64,000 nt of DNA from Pelagibacteraceae bacterium AG-430-E20 (GCA_003209915.1 QCOF01000002.1:62001-126000), one strand, 5' to 3'. Counted from the first letter of the stretch, positions 11,114-21,153 are shown. Notes: generated by a model not told the origin, from the letters alone. Translations and numbers: made by a program.

Positions 11114-11153
11114 TTAATAGAGGGGTTTATAAACCTACTCGTTGTTTTGTCAA

Positions 11154-11867
11154 TCAACGTTTTTTTCCTAAACTAGCAAATACACTTGATAAAATACGTG
11201 TTTCTTTTGAGGATAATTCCATCCTATAAAAAATATTTCTCAAGTTCTCAAGCATTTTGGGTTTCTTTTCTTTAGGTTTGAAGAACCCTATATCTTCTAA
11301 ATTTTTAATACATAAGTTAAACATTGATAATATGTCTTTTTTTGAGGCTGACTTTACTTTTTTAGATTTTTTAAAACTAGAAACTTTTGAATTAATAACG
11401 CTATGCACAACCTGGGCAATTATAACTAAACTGTGAGACAAGTTCAGAGATTTAAATTCTTGGTTGGTTGGGATCTGAAGAGTATAATTTGCATAACTTA
11501 TCTCGTTATTTGAAAGTCCTGAAGCTTCAGATCCAAATAAAAAAGCCACTTTTTTTTTATAATCAATCTTCTTTAAATCCTCTAATTGAATATGTTTAAT
11601 GTTTTTATTTCTAAACCTTGCTGAAGTAGCGATTACTAAATCCACATTTTTTATAGCATTCTCTAGGTTATTATAATTTTTACTTTTATTGATAATATTT
11701 TTTGCACCTACTGATGTAGCTAAAATTTTATCATTTGGATAGATGGGTTTAGGATCTACAACTATCATTTTTTGAAAATTAAAATTTTTCATCGCTCTCG
11801 CACATGCACCGATATTTTCTGAGAGCTGAGGTTTGTGCAAAATAAATGAAATATTATTTTTTGACAT
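11154..11867 (-). CDS. trmJ: TrmJ-like tRNA 2'-O-methyltransferase (SPOUT family)
   Basis: A SpoU/TrmH-superfamily methyltransferase of 237 residues. Motif 1 is in PQLSENIGACARAMKN (N-terminus), motif 2 is LFGSEASGLSNNE and motif 3 is SLNLSHSLVI, which together form the trefoil-knot SAM site. The short N-terminus with no separate RNA-binding domain, followed by a C-terminal helical tail, is the TrmJ layout (2'-O-methylation of position 32). TrmL is a less likely alternative because of the extra C-terminal part. It lies 2 nt downstream of the DUF1989 gene. Confidence 0.82.
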   Translation of the reverse strand: MSKNNISFILHKPQLSENIGACARAMKNFNFQKMIVVDPKPIYPNDKILATSVGAKNIINKSKNYNNLENAIKNVDLVIATSARFRNKNIKHIQLEDLKKIDYKKKVAFLFGSEASGLSNNEISYANYTLQIPTNQEFKSLNLSHSLVIIAQVVHSVINSKVSSFKKSKKVKSASKKDILSMFNLCIKNLEDIGFFKPKEKKPKMLENLRNIFYRMELSSKETRILSSVFASLGKKR

Positions 11868-11869
11868 AA

Positions 11870-12733
11870 TTAGTCTATGCCGTGACTTCTATCATAATTT
11901 GAAATTTCAGAGGTATCTAAATCCTTTAAATATTTTTCATCCATTTGCCAAATACTCACTTTTAATGGGTAACATTTTGCTACATTAGAGGAATGTTCAG
12001 ATCCACAATCTCCACCTGGACAAGCTGATAGAGCTCCTAATAAATCTGTCTCTGCAAAAAATTCTAAATAATCACCTGGTCTTACAGGACTTGCCTTCAT
12101 AAAATATTGTTTAGTATCGTTGGTAAATCCCGTTAACATAAAAACGTTTAAAACATCGTGAACTATTTTTTCGGCTTCATCAATTTTAAGTTTTTTTTCT
12201 TTAACTAGAGCCCTAGTTAAATTTGAATGACAGCAATAATGATAGTCATTACCCGACAGAAGCTTTGAGGTATATGGATCGCACCTTGTACCAATTACAT
12301 CATGTACTGATCCACCATCCTCATCATAATCATACCAATCTAGCGTATCCCATGTAATAGTTGCTAAAGATCTAAGATAAGGAAAACTACTAAACATTTT
12401 ATCTCCTACGGAAAGATGTGTTCCATAAAGAGCCCGTGTTTTTCCTGAATAAAATTTTTCATTTAAATTATTCAAATTAAAAAGATTTAAGTCCCCTACT
12501 TGTGGCCCTTCAACACTTTCAATTCTAAAGAACTCACCTTTTTTAACTTGAAATGTTTTGGCGTCTCTTGGAGGTATTATAATTTCATTTTTTTTACTCA
12601 AATTTTTTCGCGCTAGATGAAAAATAGTTAAGTTTTTTTCTTCAATATTATTATTGGGATAGCAAACCACTGGTTTTGCTCCAATTCTTTGATTGATATC
12701 TAACGGTTTATTTGAAAACTTTTTAATCTTCAT
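11870..12733 (-). CDS. DUF1989 / urea-carboxylase-associated family protein
   Basis: A 287-residue DUF1989 protein. The family markers are a RIESVEGPQVGDLNLFN segment, GTHLSVGDKMFS, a TWDTLDWYDYD stretch and the C-terminal cysteine motif CPGGDCGSE, probably a metal site. Some family members (CgdA/CgdB) are carboxyguanidine deiminase subunits next to urea carboxylase. Here there is a single copy with no urea carboxylase or allophanate hydrolase in the window, so the reaction is open. It lies 2 nt downstream of cimA and is probably co-transcribed. Confidence 0.75.
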   Translation of the reverse strand: MKIKKFSNKPLDINQRIGAKPVVCYPNNNIEEKNLTIFHLARKNLSKKNEIIIPPRDAKTFQVKKGEFFRIESVEGPQVGDLNLFNLNNLNEKFYSGKTRALYGTHLSVGDKMFSSFPYLRSLATITWDTLDWYDYDEDGGSVHDVIGTRCDPYTSKLLSGNDYHYCCHSNLTRALVKEKKLKIDEAEKIVHDVLNVFMLTGFTNDTKQYFMKASPVRPGDYLEFFAETDLLGALSACPGGDCGSEHSSNVAKCYPLKVSIWQMDEKYLKDLDTSEISNYDRSHGID

Positions 12734-12735
12734 GC

Positions 12736-14337
12736 CTAAAGGCTAGCAGGAGCGTTATCTTTATATAGTTTGTAATCCAAACTATCGATGAGTGCTTTAA
12801 AAGATGCGTCAATGATATTTGGGGAAACTCCTATAGTAAACCAATTTAACCCTTTAGAGTCTGTACTTTCAATACTAACTCTAGTTACCGCCTCCGTTCC
12901 TGTATTTAAAATTCTTACTTTATAATCGACTAATCTTAAATCTTTTAGGTATTTGGAATATTTATCAAGTTTATTTACGTTTTTTCTAATTGCGTTATCT
13001 AAAGCATTAACAGGACCATTTCCTTCTCCTTCACACAATATTTTTTGACCATCTACTTCTAACTTTGCCTTTGCATGAGAAATAATATCTCCCGATTTAT
13101 CTTTTTTAACAGAAACATCATATTCATTAATTGAAATATATCTTGGTATGTCTCCCATTAATCTTCTTGCCAATAATTCAAAAGAAGCATCTGCACCATC
13201 GTAGCTATATCCAATAAATTCTCTATCTTTTACCTCCTCAAGAAGTTTTTTTATTTTAGGATCATTTTTCTCTACCTTTATACCTATTGAATTCAATCTA
13301 GACATAATATTAGACTGACCTGATTGATCTGAGACAACTATATTCCTTGAATTTCCTACCTCCTCAGGATTTATGTGTTCATAAGTTTTTGGATCTTTTT
13401 GAACAGCAGAAACATGCATTCCTCCTTTATGAGAAAAGGCAGATGCACCAACATAAGGTAAATGTTTATTAGGTTTTCGATTGAGCAATTCATCTAACAA
13501 CCTTGAGCATTGTGTTAAATTTCTTAAGTTCTCACGTTTAATGTTTAATTGATAATTATCATAAAAATCTTTTTTTAAAAAAAAAGTTGGGATCAGAGAT
13601 GTTAAGTTTGCATTGCCACATCTCTCTCCTAATCCATTTATAGTTCCTTGAACTTGTCTCACACCAGCTTGAACTGCAGTTAAACTATTTGCAACAGCAT
13701 TTTCTGTATCATTATGAGCATGAATTCCTAAATTTTTTCCTGGTATATGTTTTGCAACTTCCAAAATAATTTTTTCAACCTCATGAGGAAGTGTTCCTCC
13801 ATTTGTATCGCATAAAACAATCCATCTTGCTCCATTGTCATAAGCAGATTTTAAGCAAGCAAGGGCGTAATCAGCATTTGACTTATATCCGTCAAAAAAA
13901 TGTTCTGCATCAAACATAAATTCTTTACCAGATTTAACAATGTGTTTTGCGCTATCGCTAATGTTGGTAAGGTTTTCCTCATTTGAGATACCGAGGGCTA
14001 CTTCAACTTGAAAATCCCAAGATTTTCCAAACAAACAAATTGATGAACTTTTCGAGTTAATTAAAGACGATAACATTGGATCATTTTCAGCACTATGCTC
14101 TGATTTTTTAGTCATACCAAATGCGGTTAAATTAGCAGATTTAAAATTGTGATCTTTATTAAAAAATTCTGTATCGGTTGGGTTTGCACCAGGCCAACCC
14201 CCTTCAATGTAATCAACACCAAGCTCATCTAAAGCGGAAGAAATTTTCTCTTTATCATCAATTGAAAAATCAACACCTTGAGTTTGTGCACCATCACGAA
14301 GAGTGGTATCAAATATATATAGCTGATCTTTACTCAT
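12736..14337 (-). CDS. cimA: (R)-citramalate synthase
   Basis: Condenses acetyl-CoA with pyruvate to citramalate, an entry to isoleucine. The HMGL-like TIM barrel begins with DTTLRDGAQ (10-18) and has the metal-binding GIHAHNDTENAVANS and a GLGERCGNANL loop. The 533-residue length and the C-terminal LeuA-type regulatory domain (residues about 400-530) match citramalate synthase of the CimA type rather than 2-isopropylmalate synthase. The start overlaps the cysS stop (ATGA). Confidence 0.88.
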   Translation of the reverse strand: MSKDQLYIFDTTLRDGAQTQGVDFSIDDKEKISSALDELGVDYIEGGWPGANPTDTEFFNKDHNFKSANLTAFGMTKKSEHSAENDPMLSSLINSKSSSICLFGKSWDFQVEVALGISNEENLTNISDSAKHIVKSGKEFMFDAEHFFDGYKSNADYALACLKSAYDNGARWIVLCDTNGGTLPHEVEKIILEVAKHIPGKNLGIHAHNDTENAVANSLTAVQAGVRQVQGTINGLGERCGNANLTSLIPTFFLKKDFYDNYQLNIKRENLRNLTQCSRLLDELLNRKPNKHLPYVGASAFSHKGGMHVSAVQKDPKTYEHINPEEVGNSRNIVVSDQSGQSNIMSRLNSIGIKVEKNDPKIKKLLEEVKDREFIGYSYDGADASFELLARRLMGDIPRYISINEYDVSVKKDKSGDIISHAKAKLEVDGQKILCEGEGNGPVNALDNAIRKNVNKLDKYSKYLKDLRLVDYKVRILNTGTEAVTRVSIESTDSKGLNWFTIGVSPNIIDASFKALIDSLDYKLYKDNAPASL

Positions 14338-15689
14338 TTAAATTTCCAGATCGTTTTACCATCTTTATCTTCTATTAAAACACCTTTGTCTAAAAGCTCA
14401 TCTCTTATTTTATCAGCTTCTTCATAGTTTTTATCTTCTCTTGCTTTATTTCTCTGTTCAATCTTCTCTAAAATTTCAGTTTCATTTATTGAATGTTTAT
14501 TTTTCTTAAATTCTAACCATTGATTTTCTGTTTCATTTAATAAACCAACAAATTTACATGCCGAAATAAATGAAGCTTTATCAGTGGAGTTACCTTTTTG
14601 TGCTTTGTCATACAATTTATGAAGATTAGCTATATATCCAGGGGTATTTAAATCGTCATAGAGCGGTTTTAGAGTTTCATCATCAATCTCTTCTGCTTTA
14701 TAATTTGATGCATACACTTTGTACCATTTGTTAATTGTATTTTGACAATCATTTAAAAGTTTATCATTCCAATCTAAAGGCTGTTTGTAGTGGGCACTCA
14801 TTATAGCTAACCTCAAAACTTGTCCACTTACATTATTTCTAAAATCTTTTATCTTTAAAATATTTCCTTGTGATTTGGCCATTTTTTCGTTGGAAATTGT
14901 TATAAATGCATTATGTAGCCAGTAGTTTGCAAAAACTTTTGTATCATTTGCACATCTTGATTGTGCAATTTCATTTTCATGGTGCGGAAATAATAAATCT
15001 ATACCTCCTCCATGAATATCAAACTCATTTCCAAGAAATTTTTTTGACATAGCAGAGCATTCTATGTGCCAACCTGGTCTGCCTTTGCCCCAAGGAGACG
15101 CCCAAGAAGGCTCATCAGCTTTGGAAGGTTTCCATAGAACAAAATCCTGTGAGTTTTTTTTATTATCGCTCACTTCGACTCTTGAACCAGTAATTAATTC
15201 ATCAAGATTTTTATTTGAAAGTTTTCCATAGTCTTTAAATTTTTTTACTTCAAAATATACGTGTTGATTTTCTTCATAAGCAAATCCCTTGTTTATCAAA
15301 TTAGAAATCATTTCTATCATCAAATCAATATGTTCTGTTGCTTTTGGTTGATGCGTAGGGATATCACAATTTAAATAACTACAATCCTTCTGAAAACTTT
15401 TATTTACATTTTCAGTTAATTCAGAAATTGATATATTTTTGCTCTTTGAGGAATTTATAATTTTATCATCAACATCAGTTATATTTCTTACATAAGTAAC
15501 TTTTGGATATTTTTTTTTAAAAATTTTATAAAGAATGTCAAAAACAACAATTGGTCTTGCATTACCGATATGAGGATCGTCGTATACGGTCGGACCACAG
15601 ACATACATTTTAATATTTTTTTCATCAATAGGAACAAACTTTTCTTTTTTGTTGTTTAGATTATTTGTTAAAAAAATATCATTACCCAT
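14334..15689 (-). CDS. cysS: cysteinyl-tRNA synthetase
   Basis: Charges tRNA-Cys. The class I signatures are HIGN (40-43) and KMAKS (269-273). The zinc site that selects cysteine is Cys31, Cys211, His236 and Glu240. Length 451 is normal, with a C-terminal helical anticodon-binding region. It overlaps cimA by 4 nt. Confidence 0.96.
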   Translation of the reverse strand: MGNDIFLTNNLNNKKEKFVPIDEKNIKMYVCGPTVYDDPHIGNARPIVVFDILYKIFKKKYPKVTYVRNITDVDDKIINSSKSKNISISELTENVNKSFQKDCSYLNCDIPTHQPKATEHIDLMIEMISNLINKGFAYEENQHVYFEVKKFKDYGKLSNKNLDELITGSRVEVSDNKKNSQDFVLWKPSKADEPSWASPWGKGRPGWHIECSAMSKKFLGNEFDIHGGGIDLLFPHHENEIAQSRCANDTKVFANYWLHNAFITISNEKMAKSQGNILKIKDFRNNVSGQVLRLAIMSAHYKQPLDWNDKLLNDCQNTINKWYKVYASNYKAEEIDDETLKPLYDDLNTPGYIANLHKLYDKAQKGNSTDKASFISACKFVGLLNETENQWLEFKKNKHSINETEILEKIEQRNKAREDKNYEEADKIRDELLDKGVLIEDKDGKTIWKFK

Positions 15690-15734
15690 GATTTTAGGAA
15701 TATACTTAAAAAATAGATTTGTTAATCTATTTGA

Positions 15735-16472
15735 TTAATTTGGAATTATGCATACTGGAATTGGCTCCATTTTATGCAAATTTTGTTTTCTTATAGTTTC
15801 GTATTTAGCTCGATTCGGAGAATTTGGGTTATCCATAGCCTCTTCTAATTCTTCATATTTTAAACCTAGCTGACCTTCGTCTGTTCTACCATCATCCCAT
15901 AAACCATCTGTTGGAGCAGCTTCAATAATCTCTTTTAAAATTCCAAGTTCTTTACCTAACTCCCAAATTTGAGTTTTATTACAGTCTGCTATTGGCGATA
16001 TATCAACCCCACCATCTCCATATTTTGTATAAAAGCCAACACCAAAATCCTCAACTTTGTTACCTGTACCTACAACAATTCCTTTATTGGCTGCAGCCAC
16101 TTGATACAATGTTGTCATTCTTAATCTTGCTCTCGAATTAGCCATTCCATGCTCGTTATCAAATTTAGATAAACTGGCATTAAATGCTAAAAATAACTCA
16201 TCTAAATTAACTGTATGGGCCTCAACATTTTTAAAATTTTTTACTAACCATTCTTGGTGCTTTAAACTTAAATCGTGTTGATGTGACTTTTGCTTAATTG
16301 GCATAGATAAAACCACTGTTCTTAAACCAGTCATTGCACTTAATGTGCTTGAGACTGACGAATCTATTCCTCCGGAAATTCCAATGACTAAAGCTTCGGC
16401 TTTAGAAGGCATATTATCCACGTAATTTTTTATCCAATTAGAAATAAATTTTACTTTCTCCGAAGTATTCAT
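15735..16472 (-). CDS. nadE: NH3-dependent NAD+ synthetase
   Basis: Amidates nicotinic acid adenine dinucleotide to NAD+. The ATP-pyrophosphatase P-loop is SGGIDSS (33-39), followed by GTGNKVEDFGVGFYTKYGDG and a C-terminal DGLWDDGRTDE substrate-binding segment. The length (245) shows no glutaminase domain, so it uses free ammonia. Confidence 0.95.
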   Translation of the reverse strand: MNTSEKVKFISNWIKNYVDNMPSKAEALVIGISGGIDSSVSSTLSAMTGLRTVVLSMPIKQKSHQHDLSLKHQEWLVKNFKNVEAHTVNLDELFLAFNASLSKFDNEHGMANSRARLRMTTLYQVAAANKGIVVGTGNKVEDFGVGFYTKYGDGGVDISPIADCNKTQIWELGKELGILKEIIEAAPTDGLWDDGRTDEGQLGLKYEELEEAMDNPNSPNRAKYETIRKQNLHKMEPIPVCIIPN

Positions 16473-16510
16473 AGGTTTTTAATATAAATTATTAATAATT
16501 TTGCAATGTA

Positions 16511-17890
16511 TTAAGATGCCGCTCTGTCTGCGCTTTTTGAATATGAGCTATTCTTTTTAATCTCATCTGATATTAAAAAAGCTAATTCTAATGCCTGATT
16601 AGAGTTAAGCCGTGGATCGCAATGGGTATGATATCTAGAAGATAAATCTTTTTCAGATATTTTTTGTGCTCCCCCGATACATTCTGTAACATCTTGGCCG
16701 GTCAGCTCAATATGAAGTCCTCCTGCATAACTTCCTTCACTTTGATGGCAGGCAAAAACATCTCTAACTTCTTTCAGAACACTGTTAAAAGGTCTTGTTT
16801 TAAAACCAGTAGCAGCTTTAATTGTGTTCCCGTGACATGGATCACACGACCAAATTACATTTAATCCTTCTTTTTTGATTGCTCTAATTAATTTAGGTAA
16901 ATGTTTAGAGACATTGTCAGCACCAAATCTAGAAATTAAAGTAATCTTACCTTTTTCATTCTTTGGATTAATCTTGTTACAAAGTGCAACTAAATCCTCT
17001 GCTTTTAAAGTTGGGCCACATTTAATACCTATAGGGTTTTCTATTCCTCTACAAAATTCAACATGTCCACCATCTAATTGTCTTGTTCTGTCTCCAATCC
17101 AAACAAAATGGGCTGAGGTGGCATGATTCTCACCCGTAGTAGAATCTGTTCTAGTCATAGTTTCTTCAAAAGGTAATAATAAAGCCTCATGTGAGGTCCA
17201 AAAATTTACCGTATACAATCTGTTATTAAAATCTGAAGTAATTCCACATGCTCTCATAAAAGCTATGGCATCAGCAATTTTATCTTCAAGCTCTTTAAAT
17301 TTTTTAGCTTGTGGACTTTTTTTAATATAATCTAAATTCCACAAATGTACTTTATTTAAATCTGCAAAACCTCCTTTGGAAAAAGCCCTTATAAGATTAA
17401 GCGTTGCAGCTGACTGAGAATAAGCTTTATATAATCTTTTTGGATCTGGTATTCTTGCTTTTTTATTAAATTCCATTCCGTTAATATTATCTCCCAAATA
17501 GCTTGGTAGATCTAATCCATCTTTAGATTCTGTTGGAGAACTTCTTGGTTTTGAAAACTGACCAGCTATTCGTCCAAGTTTTACAACTGGTAAGGATGCA
17601 GAATAAGTTAAAACTAATGACATCTGTAACATTAGTTTAAATGTGTCTCTTATATTGTCTGGATTAAATTCTGCAAAACTTTCTGCACAATCTCCCCCTT
17701 GAAGAAGAAAAGCTTTTCCATCAACAACATCAGCAAGCTGATCTTTTAAATGTCTTGTCTCTCCTGCAAAAACTAATGGTGGAAACGTTCCAATCTTATC
17801 CAGAACTTTATCCAATTCTTTTTTGTCAGGATATTCTGGAATGTGTTTTACTGGATATTTTCTCCAACTATTTTTTTTCCAATTTTTCAT
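16511..17890 (-). CDS. aroG: class II (plant-type) DAHP synthase
   Basis: First step of the shikimate pathway, from phosphoenolpyruvate and erythrose-4-phosphate. Class II hallmarks are LLQGGDCAESFAEF near residue 75, the TRTDSTTGENH and GDRTRQLDGGHVEF stretches and the WSCDPCHGNT metal site. A TTG six bases upstream (17896) is also in frame; ATG 17890 (MKNWKKNSWR) is preferred, giving 459 residues. Class I enzymes are unrelated in sequence, so the class is certain; the symbol is only by convention. Confidence 0.93.
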   Translation of the reverse strand: MKNWKKNSWRKYPVKHIPEYPDKKELDKVLDKIGTFPPLVFAGETRHLKDQLADVVDGKAFLLQGGDCAESFAEFNPDNIRDTFKLMLQMSLVLTYSASLPVVKLGRIAGQFSKPRSSPTESKDGLDLPSYLGDNINGMEFNKKARIPDPKRLYKAYSQSAATLNLIRAFSKGGFADLNKVHLWNLDYIKKSPQAKKFKELEDKIADAIAFMRACGITSDFNNRLYTVNFWTSHEALLLPFEETMTRTDSTTGENHATSAHFVWIGDRTRQLDGGHVEFCRGIENPIGIKCGPTLKAEDLVALCNKINPKNEKGKITLISRFGADNVSKHLPKLIRAIKKEGLNVIWSCDPCHGNTIKAATGFKTRPFNSVLKEVRDVFACHQSEGSYAGGLHIELTGQDVTECIGGAQKISEKDLSSRYHTHCDPRLNSNQALELAFLISDEIKKNSSYSKSADRAAS

Positions 17891-17925
17891 ATGCAACCTG
17901 AAAGTGTTTTAACAGAGTTTATACT

Positions 17926-19746
17926 TTATTCAACAGTGACAGATTTAGCCAAATTTCTAGGCTTATCAATGTCATAACCTTTTTTTAAAGCTGAGTAATA
18001 AGCCAGTTTTTGAAGAGGAATAGTTAAAAGGAATGGCAATAAGTCATCATTAGTATTTTCAACTTCAATAGCTTCCCAAATATTTTCAGAAACAATTTCG
18101 TCTTTACTCTTATTAGTTATTAATAAAACTTTTGCTCCTCGAGCTATTGCTTCCTGCATATTTGAAATAGTTTTCTTATAATAGCTATCTCTTGGAGCTA
18201 ACACTACCACAGGCATTCCATCCTCTATCAAGGCCAATGGACCATGTTTCATTTCTCCTGCTGGATAACCCTCTGCATGTACGTAAGATAATTCTTTTAA
18301 TTTTAAAGCACCTTCAAGTGCTATAGGGTATGATAAACCCCTTCCTAAAAACATCGATCCTTTTGCTTCATTAAAAGTAGAGGATATAGCCTGAATATCA
18401 TTATCTATTAATAAAGATTTTTCAATTAAACTTGGTAACTTCTGCAAGTCTTTAATCTTTTCTCTATAATTTTCTTTATTAATTTCATTTCTCAAAGACC
18501 CAAGCTTTAAAGCTAAAATATATAAAATTAGTATTTGACCTAAAAAAGCTTTTGTAGATGCAACACCAATTTCTGGGCCGCAATGAATCGGTAATACAAA
18601 ATTTGCATCTCTTGCAATTGAACTTTCTATTACATTTACTACAGCACAAGTTTTCATATTATTTTTGTTACAAAGATTTAGTGCTGCGTAAGTATCTGCT
18701 GTTTCTCCAGATTGAGAGACAAATATATATAAAGTATCTTTTTTAAATCTATTTTTTCTATACCTAAACTCTGATGCAATATCTATAGAGACATCAAGTT
18801 GGGTTAACTCTTCAAACCAGTATTTAGCCATTAGACAGGAATGATAAGCAGTGCCACAACCTATTAATATAATTGAATTTATTTCATTAATGTTCCATGG
18901 GAAATTATAGATATTAATTTCTGAATTCGCTTTATCTATATATTCTTTTATTCCAGTTTTAACTGTTGTTGGTTGCTCCTCAATTTCCTTAGCCATAAAA
19001 TGCTTAAAGTCACCTTTTTCGTAACTAGCCTCATTTGATGAAAGTTCTAAAATTTTTTTATTTATCTTCTTTCCATCCTCATTAAAAAAAAGAACTTGGT
19101 CCTTTTTAATTATACAAAATTCACCGTCATCAAGATATGTAATTTTATTTGTCATTGATTTTAATGCATAAGAATCTGAACCTAGATAATTTTCATTCGG
19201 TCCATAACCAACTGCTAAAGGTGAGCCCCTTCTAGCTCCAATTATTAAATCAGGAATATCTTTAAAAACAATTCCTAAAGCAAAGCTACCATGGAGTTGT
19301 TTTAATGTTCTTGTGATAGCTTCTTCCAATTCATTAGTTTTTAAGTTTTCTGTAATTAGATGGACTATTACCTCAGTGTCAGTTTGAGATTTAAATACAT
19401 GACCTTTGGTCGTTAAATATTTTTTTAATATTGTTGAATTTTCAATGATACCATTATGAACAACAGAAACATTGTGTGAAGAATGTGGGTGAGCATTAAC
19501 ACTATTTGGTATACCATGTGTAGCCCATCTAACATGACCAATTCCTATATTGCCTTTCAAATTTTTTAAATCAAAGTTTTGTTCTAGGCTTTCTACTCTA
19601 CCCTCAGACTTAACTTCTTTTATTTCACCTTCAAAAAGAGTTGCTATCCCAGCAGAGTCATAGCCTCTGTATTCAAGCTTTTTTAGTGAGCTGATAATAC
19701 TTGCAGACACGGGCTTGTTACTTGAAATTCCGATGATGCCACACAT
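17926..19746 (-). CDS. glmS: glucosamine-6-phosphate synthase (isomerizing)
   Basis: Makes glucosamine-6-phosphate from fructose-6-phosphate and glutamine for peptidoglycan and LPS. The N-terminus MCGIIGI provides the catalytic Cys after Met removal; GHVRWATHG and HNGIIEN belong to the Ntn glutaminase. Two SIS domains follow, with FVSQSGETADT in the first and LGRGLSYPIALEGALKLKE in the second. It ends in LAKSVTVE, as usual. Length 606. It sits 3 nt downstream of the GlmU-like gene, so both act in the same amino-sugar pathway. Confidence 0.96.
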   Translation of the reverse strand: MCGIIGISSNKPVSASIISSLKKLEYRGYDSAGIATLFEGEIKEVKSEGRVESLEQNFDLKNLKGNIGIGHVRWATHGIPNSVNAHPHSSHNVSVVHNGIIENSTILKKYLTTKGHVFKSQTDTEVIVHLITENLKTNELEEAITRTLKQLHGSFALGIVFKDIPDLIIGARRGSPLAVGYGPNENYLGSDSYALKSMTNKITYLDDGEFCIIKKDQVLFFNEDGKKINKKILELSSNEASYEKGDFKHFMAKEIEEQPTTVKTGIKEYIDKANSEINIYNFPWNINEINSIILIGCGTAYHSCLMAKYWFEELTQLDVSIDIASEFRYRKNRFKKDTLYIFVSQSGETADTYAALNLCNKNNMKTCAVVNVIESSIARDANFVLPIHCGPEIGVASTKAFLGQILILYILALKLGSLRNEINKENYREKIKDLQKLPSLIEKSLLIDNDIQAISSTFNEAKGSMFLGRGLSYPIALEGALKLKELSYVHAEGYPAGEMKHGPLALIEDGMPVVVLAPRDSYYKKTISNMQEAIARGAKVLLITNKSKDEIVSENIWEAIEVENTNDDLLPFLLTIPLQKLAYYSALKKGYDIDKPRNLAKSVTVE

Positions 19747-19749
19747 AAT

Positions 19750-20358
19750 TTATTTTTTTCTCTTATAATTTTTGATTTCTGTTTGTAAAGATCTGGTAAG
19801 TGCTAGAGATTTTTTGGAAACATTTCTAGTAATAACAGAACCTGCTCCAACAATACTTTCGTTATCAATTATAACTGGTGCAACTAACGAAGAATTAGAG
19901 CCTATAAATACTTTATCTTTAATTTTTGTTTTGTGTTTTTTAATACCATCATAATTACAGGTTATGGTGCCAGCACCAACATTTACTGCTTTACCAATGT
20001 CTGTATCACCAATGTAAGATAAATGATTTACTTTAGATTTTTTTCCTACATTACTTTTTTTAACTTCAACAAAATTACCTATTTTAGATCCTTCTTTTAA
20101 TAATGTATCAGGTCTAATTCGGGCATATGGGCCAATTTCAACTTTATTTTCAATTTTACATCCTTCTAGGTGAGAAAAAGATTTTATAATTACATTGCTC
20201 CCAATCTTAACTTTAGAACTAATAACAACATAAGGTTCTATAGTTACGTTATTTCCAATTTTCGTATCTTTTGAAAAAAAAATTGTTTCAGGACTTATCA
20301 TCTTTACTCCAGACTTGACAAATTTCTCTCTAAGTTTTTTTTGATTTAAAACTTTCAT
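19750..20358 (-). CDS. glmU: GlmU acetyltransferase domain, stand-alone
   Basis: A 202-residue left-handed beta-helix protein that matches the C-terminal half of GlmU, which acetylates glucosamine-1-phosphate. Seen are hexapeptide repeats from about residue 28, RIRPDTLLKEGSKIGNFVEVK, VNHLSYIGDTDIG, and GAGTITCNYDG, the acetyl-CoA region of GlmU. The N-terminal uridylyltransferase (about 230 residues with a Rossmann-like LAAGKGTRM motif) is absent. Only 68 nt separate this start from gph on the other strand, so it is not a frameshift remnant. The missing activity must be encoded elsewhere. Confidence 0.85.
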   Translation of the reverse strand: MKVLNQKKLREKFVKSGVKMISPETIFFSKDTKIGNNVTIEPYVVISSKVKIGSNVIIKSFSHLEGCKIENKVEIGPYARIRPDTLLKEGSKIGNFVEVKKSNVGKKSKVNHLSYIGDTDIGKAVNVGAGTITCNYDGIKKHKTKIKDKVFIGSNSSLVAPVIIDNESIVGAGSVITRNVSKKSLALTRSLQTEIKNYKRKK

Positions 20359-20426
20359 TTAAGTTTGATTTACATTATGAATATAAATTAATTAATTCAC
20401 AATTTATTTCTTTAAAATACTTTAAA

Positions 20427-21092
20427 ATGAAACAAAAATTTACAGTTTTATTTGATCTAGATGGTACCTTGGTGGATACAGCGCCAGATTTAATACGTGC
20501 TCATAATCACGTAATGGATAAATTTGGCTATCCTAAGAAAACTTTAGGAGAATTAAAAAATGCTGTTGGCAAGGGTGCAAAGGCCATGATGGCAAAAGCT
20601 AATGGTCAGTGGAAATGGTTTGATGAAAAAATTCAAAACAAAATGACTGATGAATTTTTATCTTATTACGGAAAAAATATTTTACATGAAAGTAAATTAA
20701 TTAATGGTGTAAAAGAATTTTTAAATTGGTGTAATAATGAAAATATTTCTATGGCAGTATGTACCAATAAAACTGAACATTTGGCTGTTGATCTTTTAAA
20801 AAAAATTGGAATTTATGAATATTTTGAGTACGTTGCAGGATACAATACTTTTGAATATTGCAAACCAGATCCTAGACATTTAACAAACGTTATAGAAATA
20901 TTAGATGGTGACAAAAATAAATCATTGATGATTGGAGACAGTGAGACAGATGCTAATGCTGCAAAAGCTGCTGATATACCAATTATTTTATTAAAATATG
21001 GATATACAGAAAAAAGATCAGATGAGATCTATCATAATCACTTGATAAAAGACTTTGTAGGAATTGAAAAAATAATATCAAATTATCTTTAA
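20427..21092 (+). CDS. gph: phosphoglycolate phosphatase-like HAD hydrolase
   Basis: HAD-superfamily phosphatase of 221 residues: motif I FDLDGTLVDT (9-18), motif II CTNKT, motif III Lys in CKPDPRH and motif IV IGDSETD. The helical cap and Gph-like spacing suggest dephosphorylation of 2-phosphoglycolate, although HAD substrates are hard to predict. It stands alone between the divergent GlmU-like gene and prpB. Confidence 0.82.
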   Translation: MKQKFTVLFDLDGTLVDTAPDLIRAHNHVMDKFGYPKKTLGELKNAVGKGAKAMMAKANGQWKWFDEKIQNKMTDEFLSYYGKNILHESKLINGVKEFLNWCNNENISMAVCTNKTEHLAVDLLKKIGIYEYFEYVAGYNTFEYCKPDPRHLTNVIEILDGDKNKSLMIGDSETDANAAKAADIPIILLKYGYTEKRSDEIYHNHLIKDFVGIEKIISNYL

Positions 21093-21153
21093 ATATTGAT
21101 TAATTTTATTTAAACAATAAAACAAAAACATTATTAAAATATGAGTCTATAAA

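Noticed and set aside
11124-11135. GGTTTATAAACC palindrome between rpsD and trmJ
   Set aside because: 12-bp palindromes made mostly of A/T are expected many times by chance in 64 kb of this composition; no U run follows on the coding strand.
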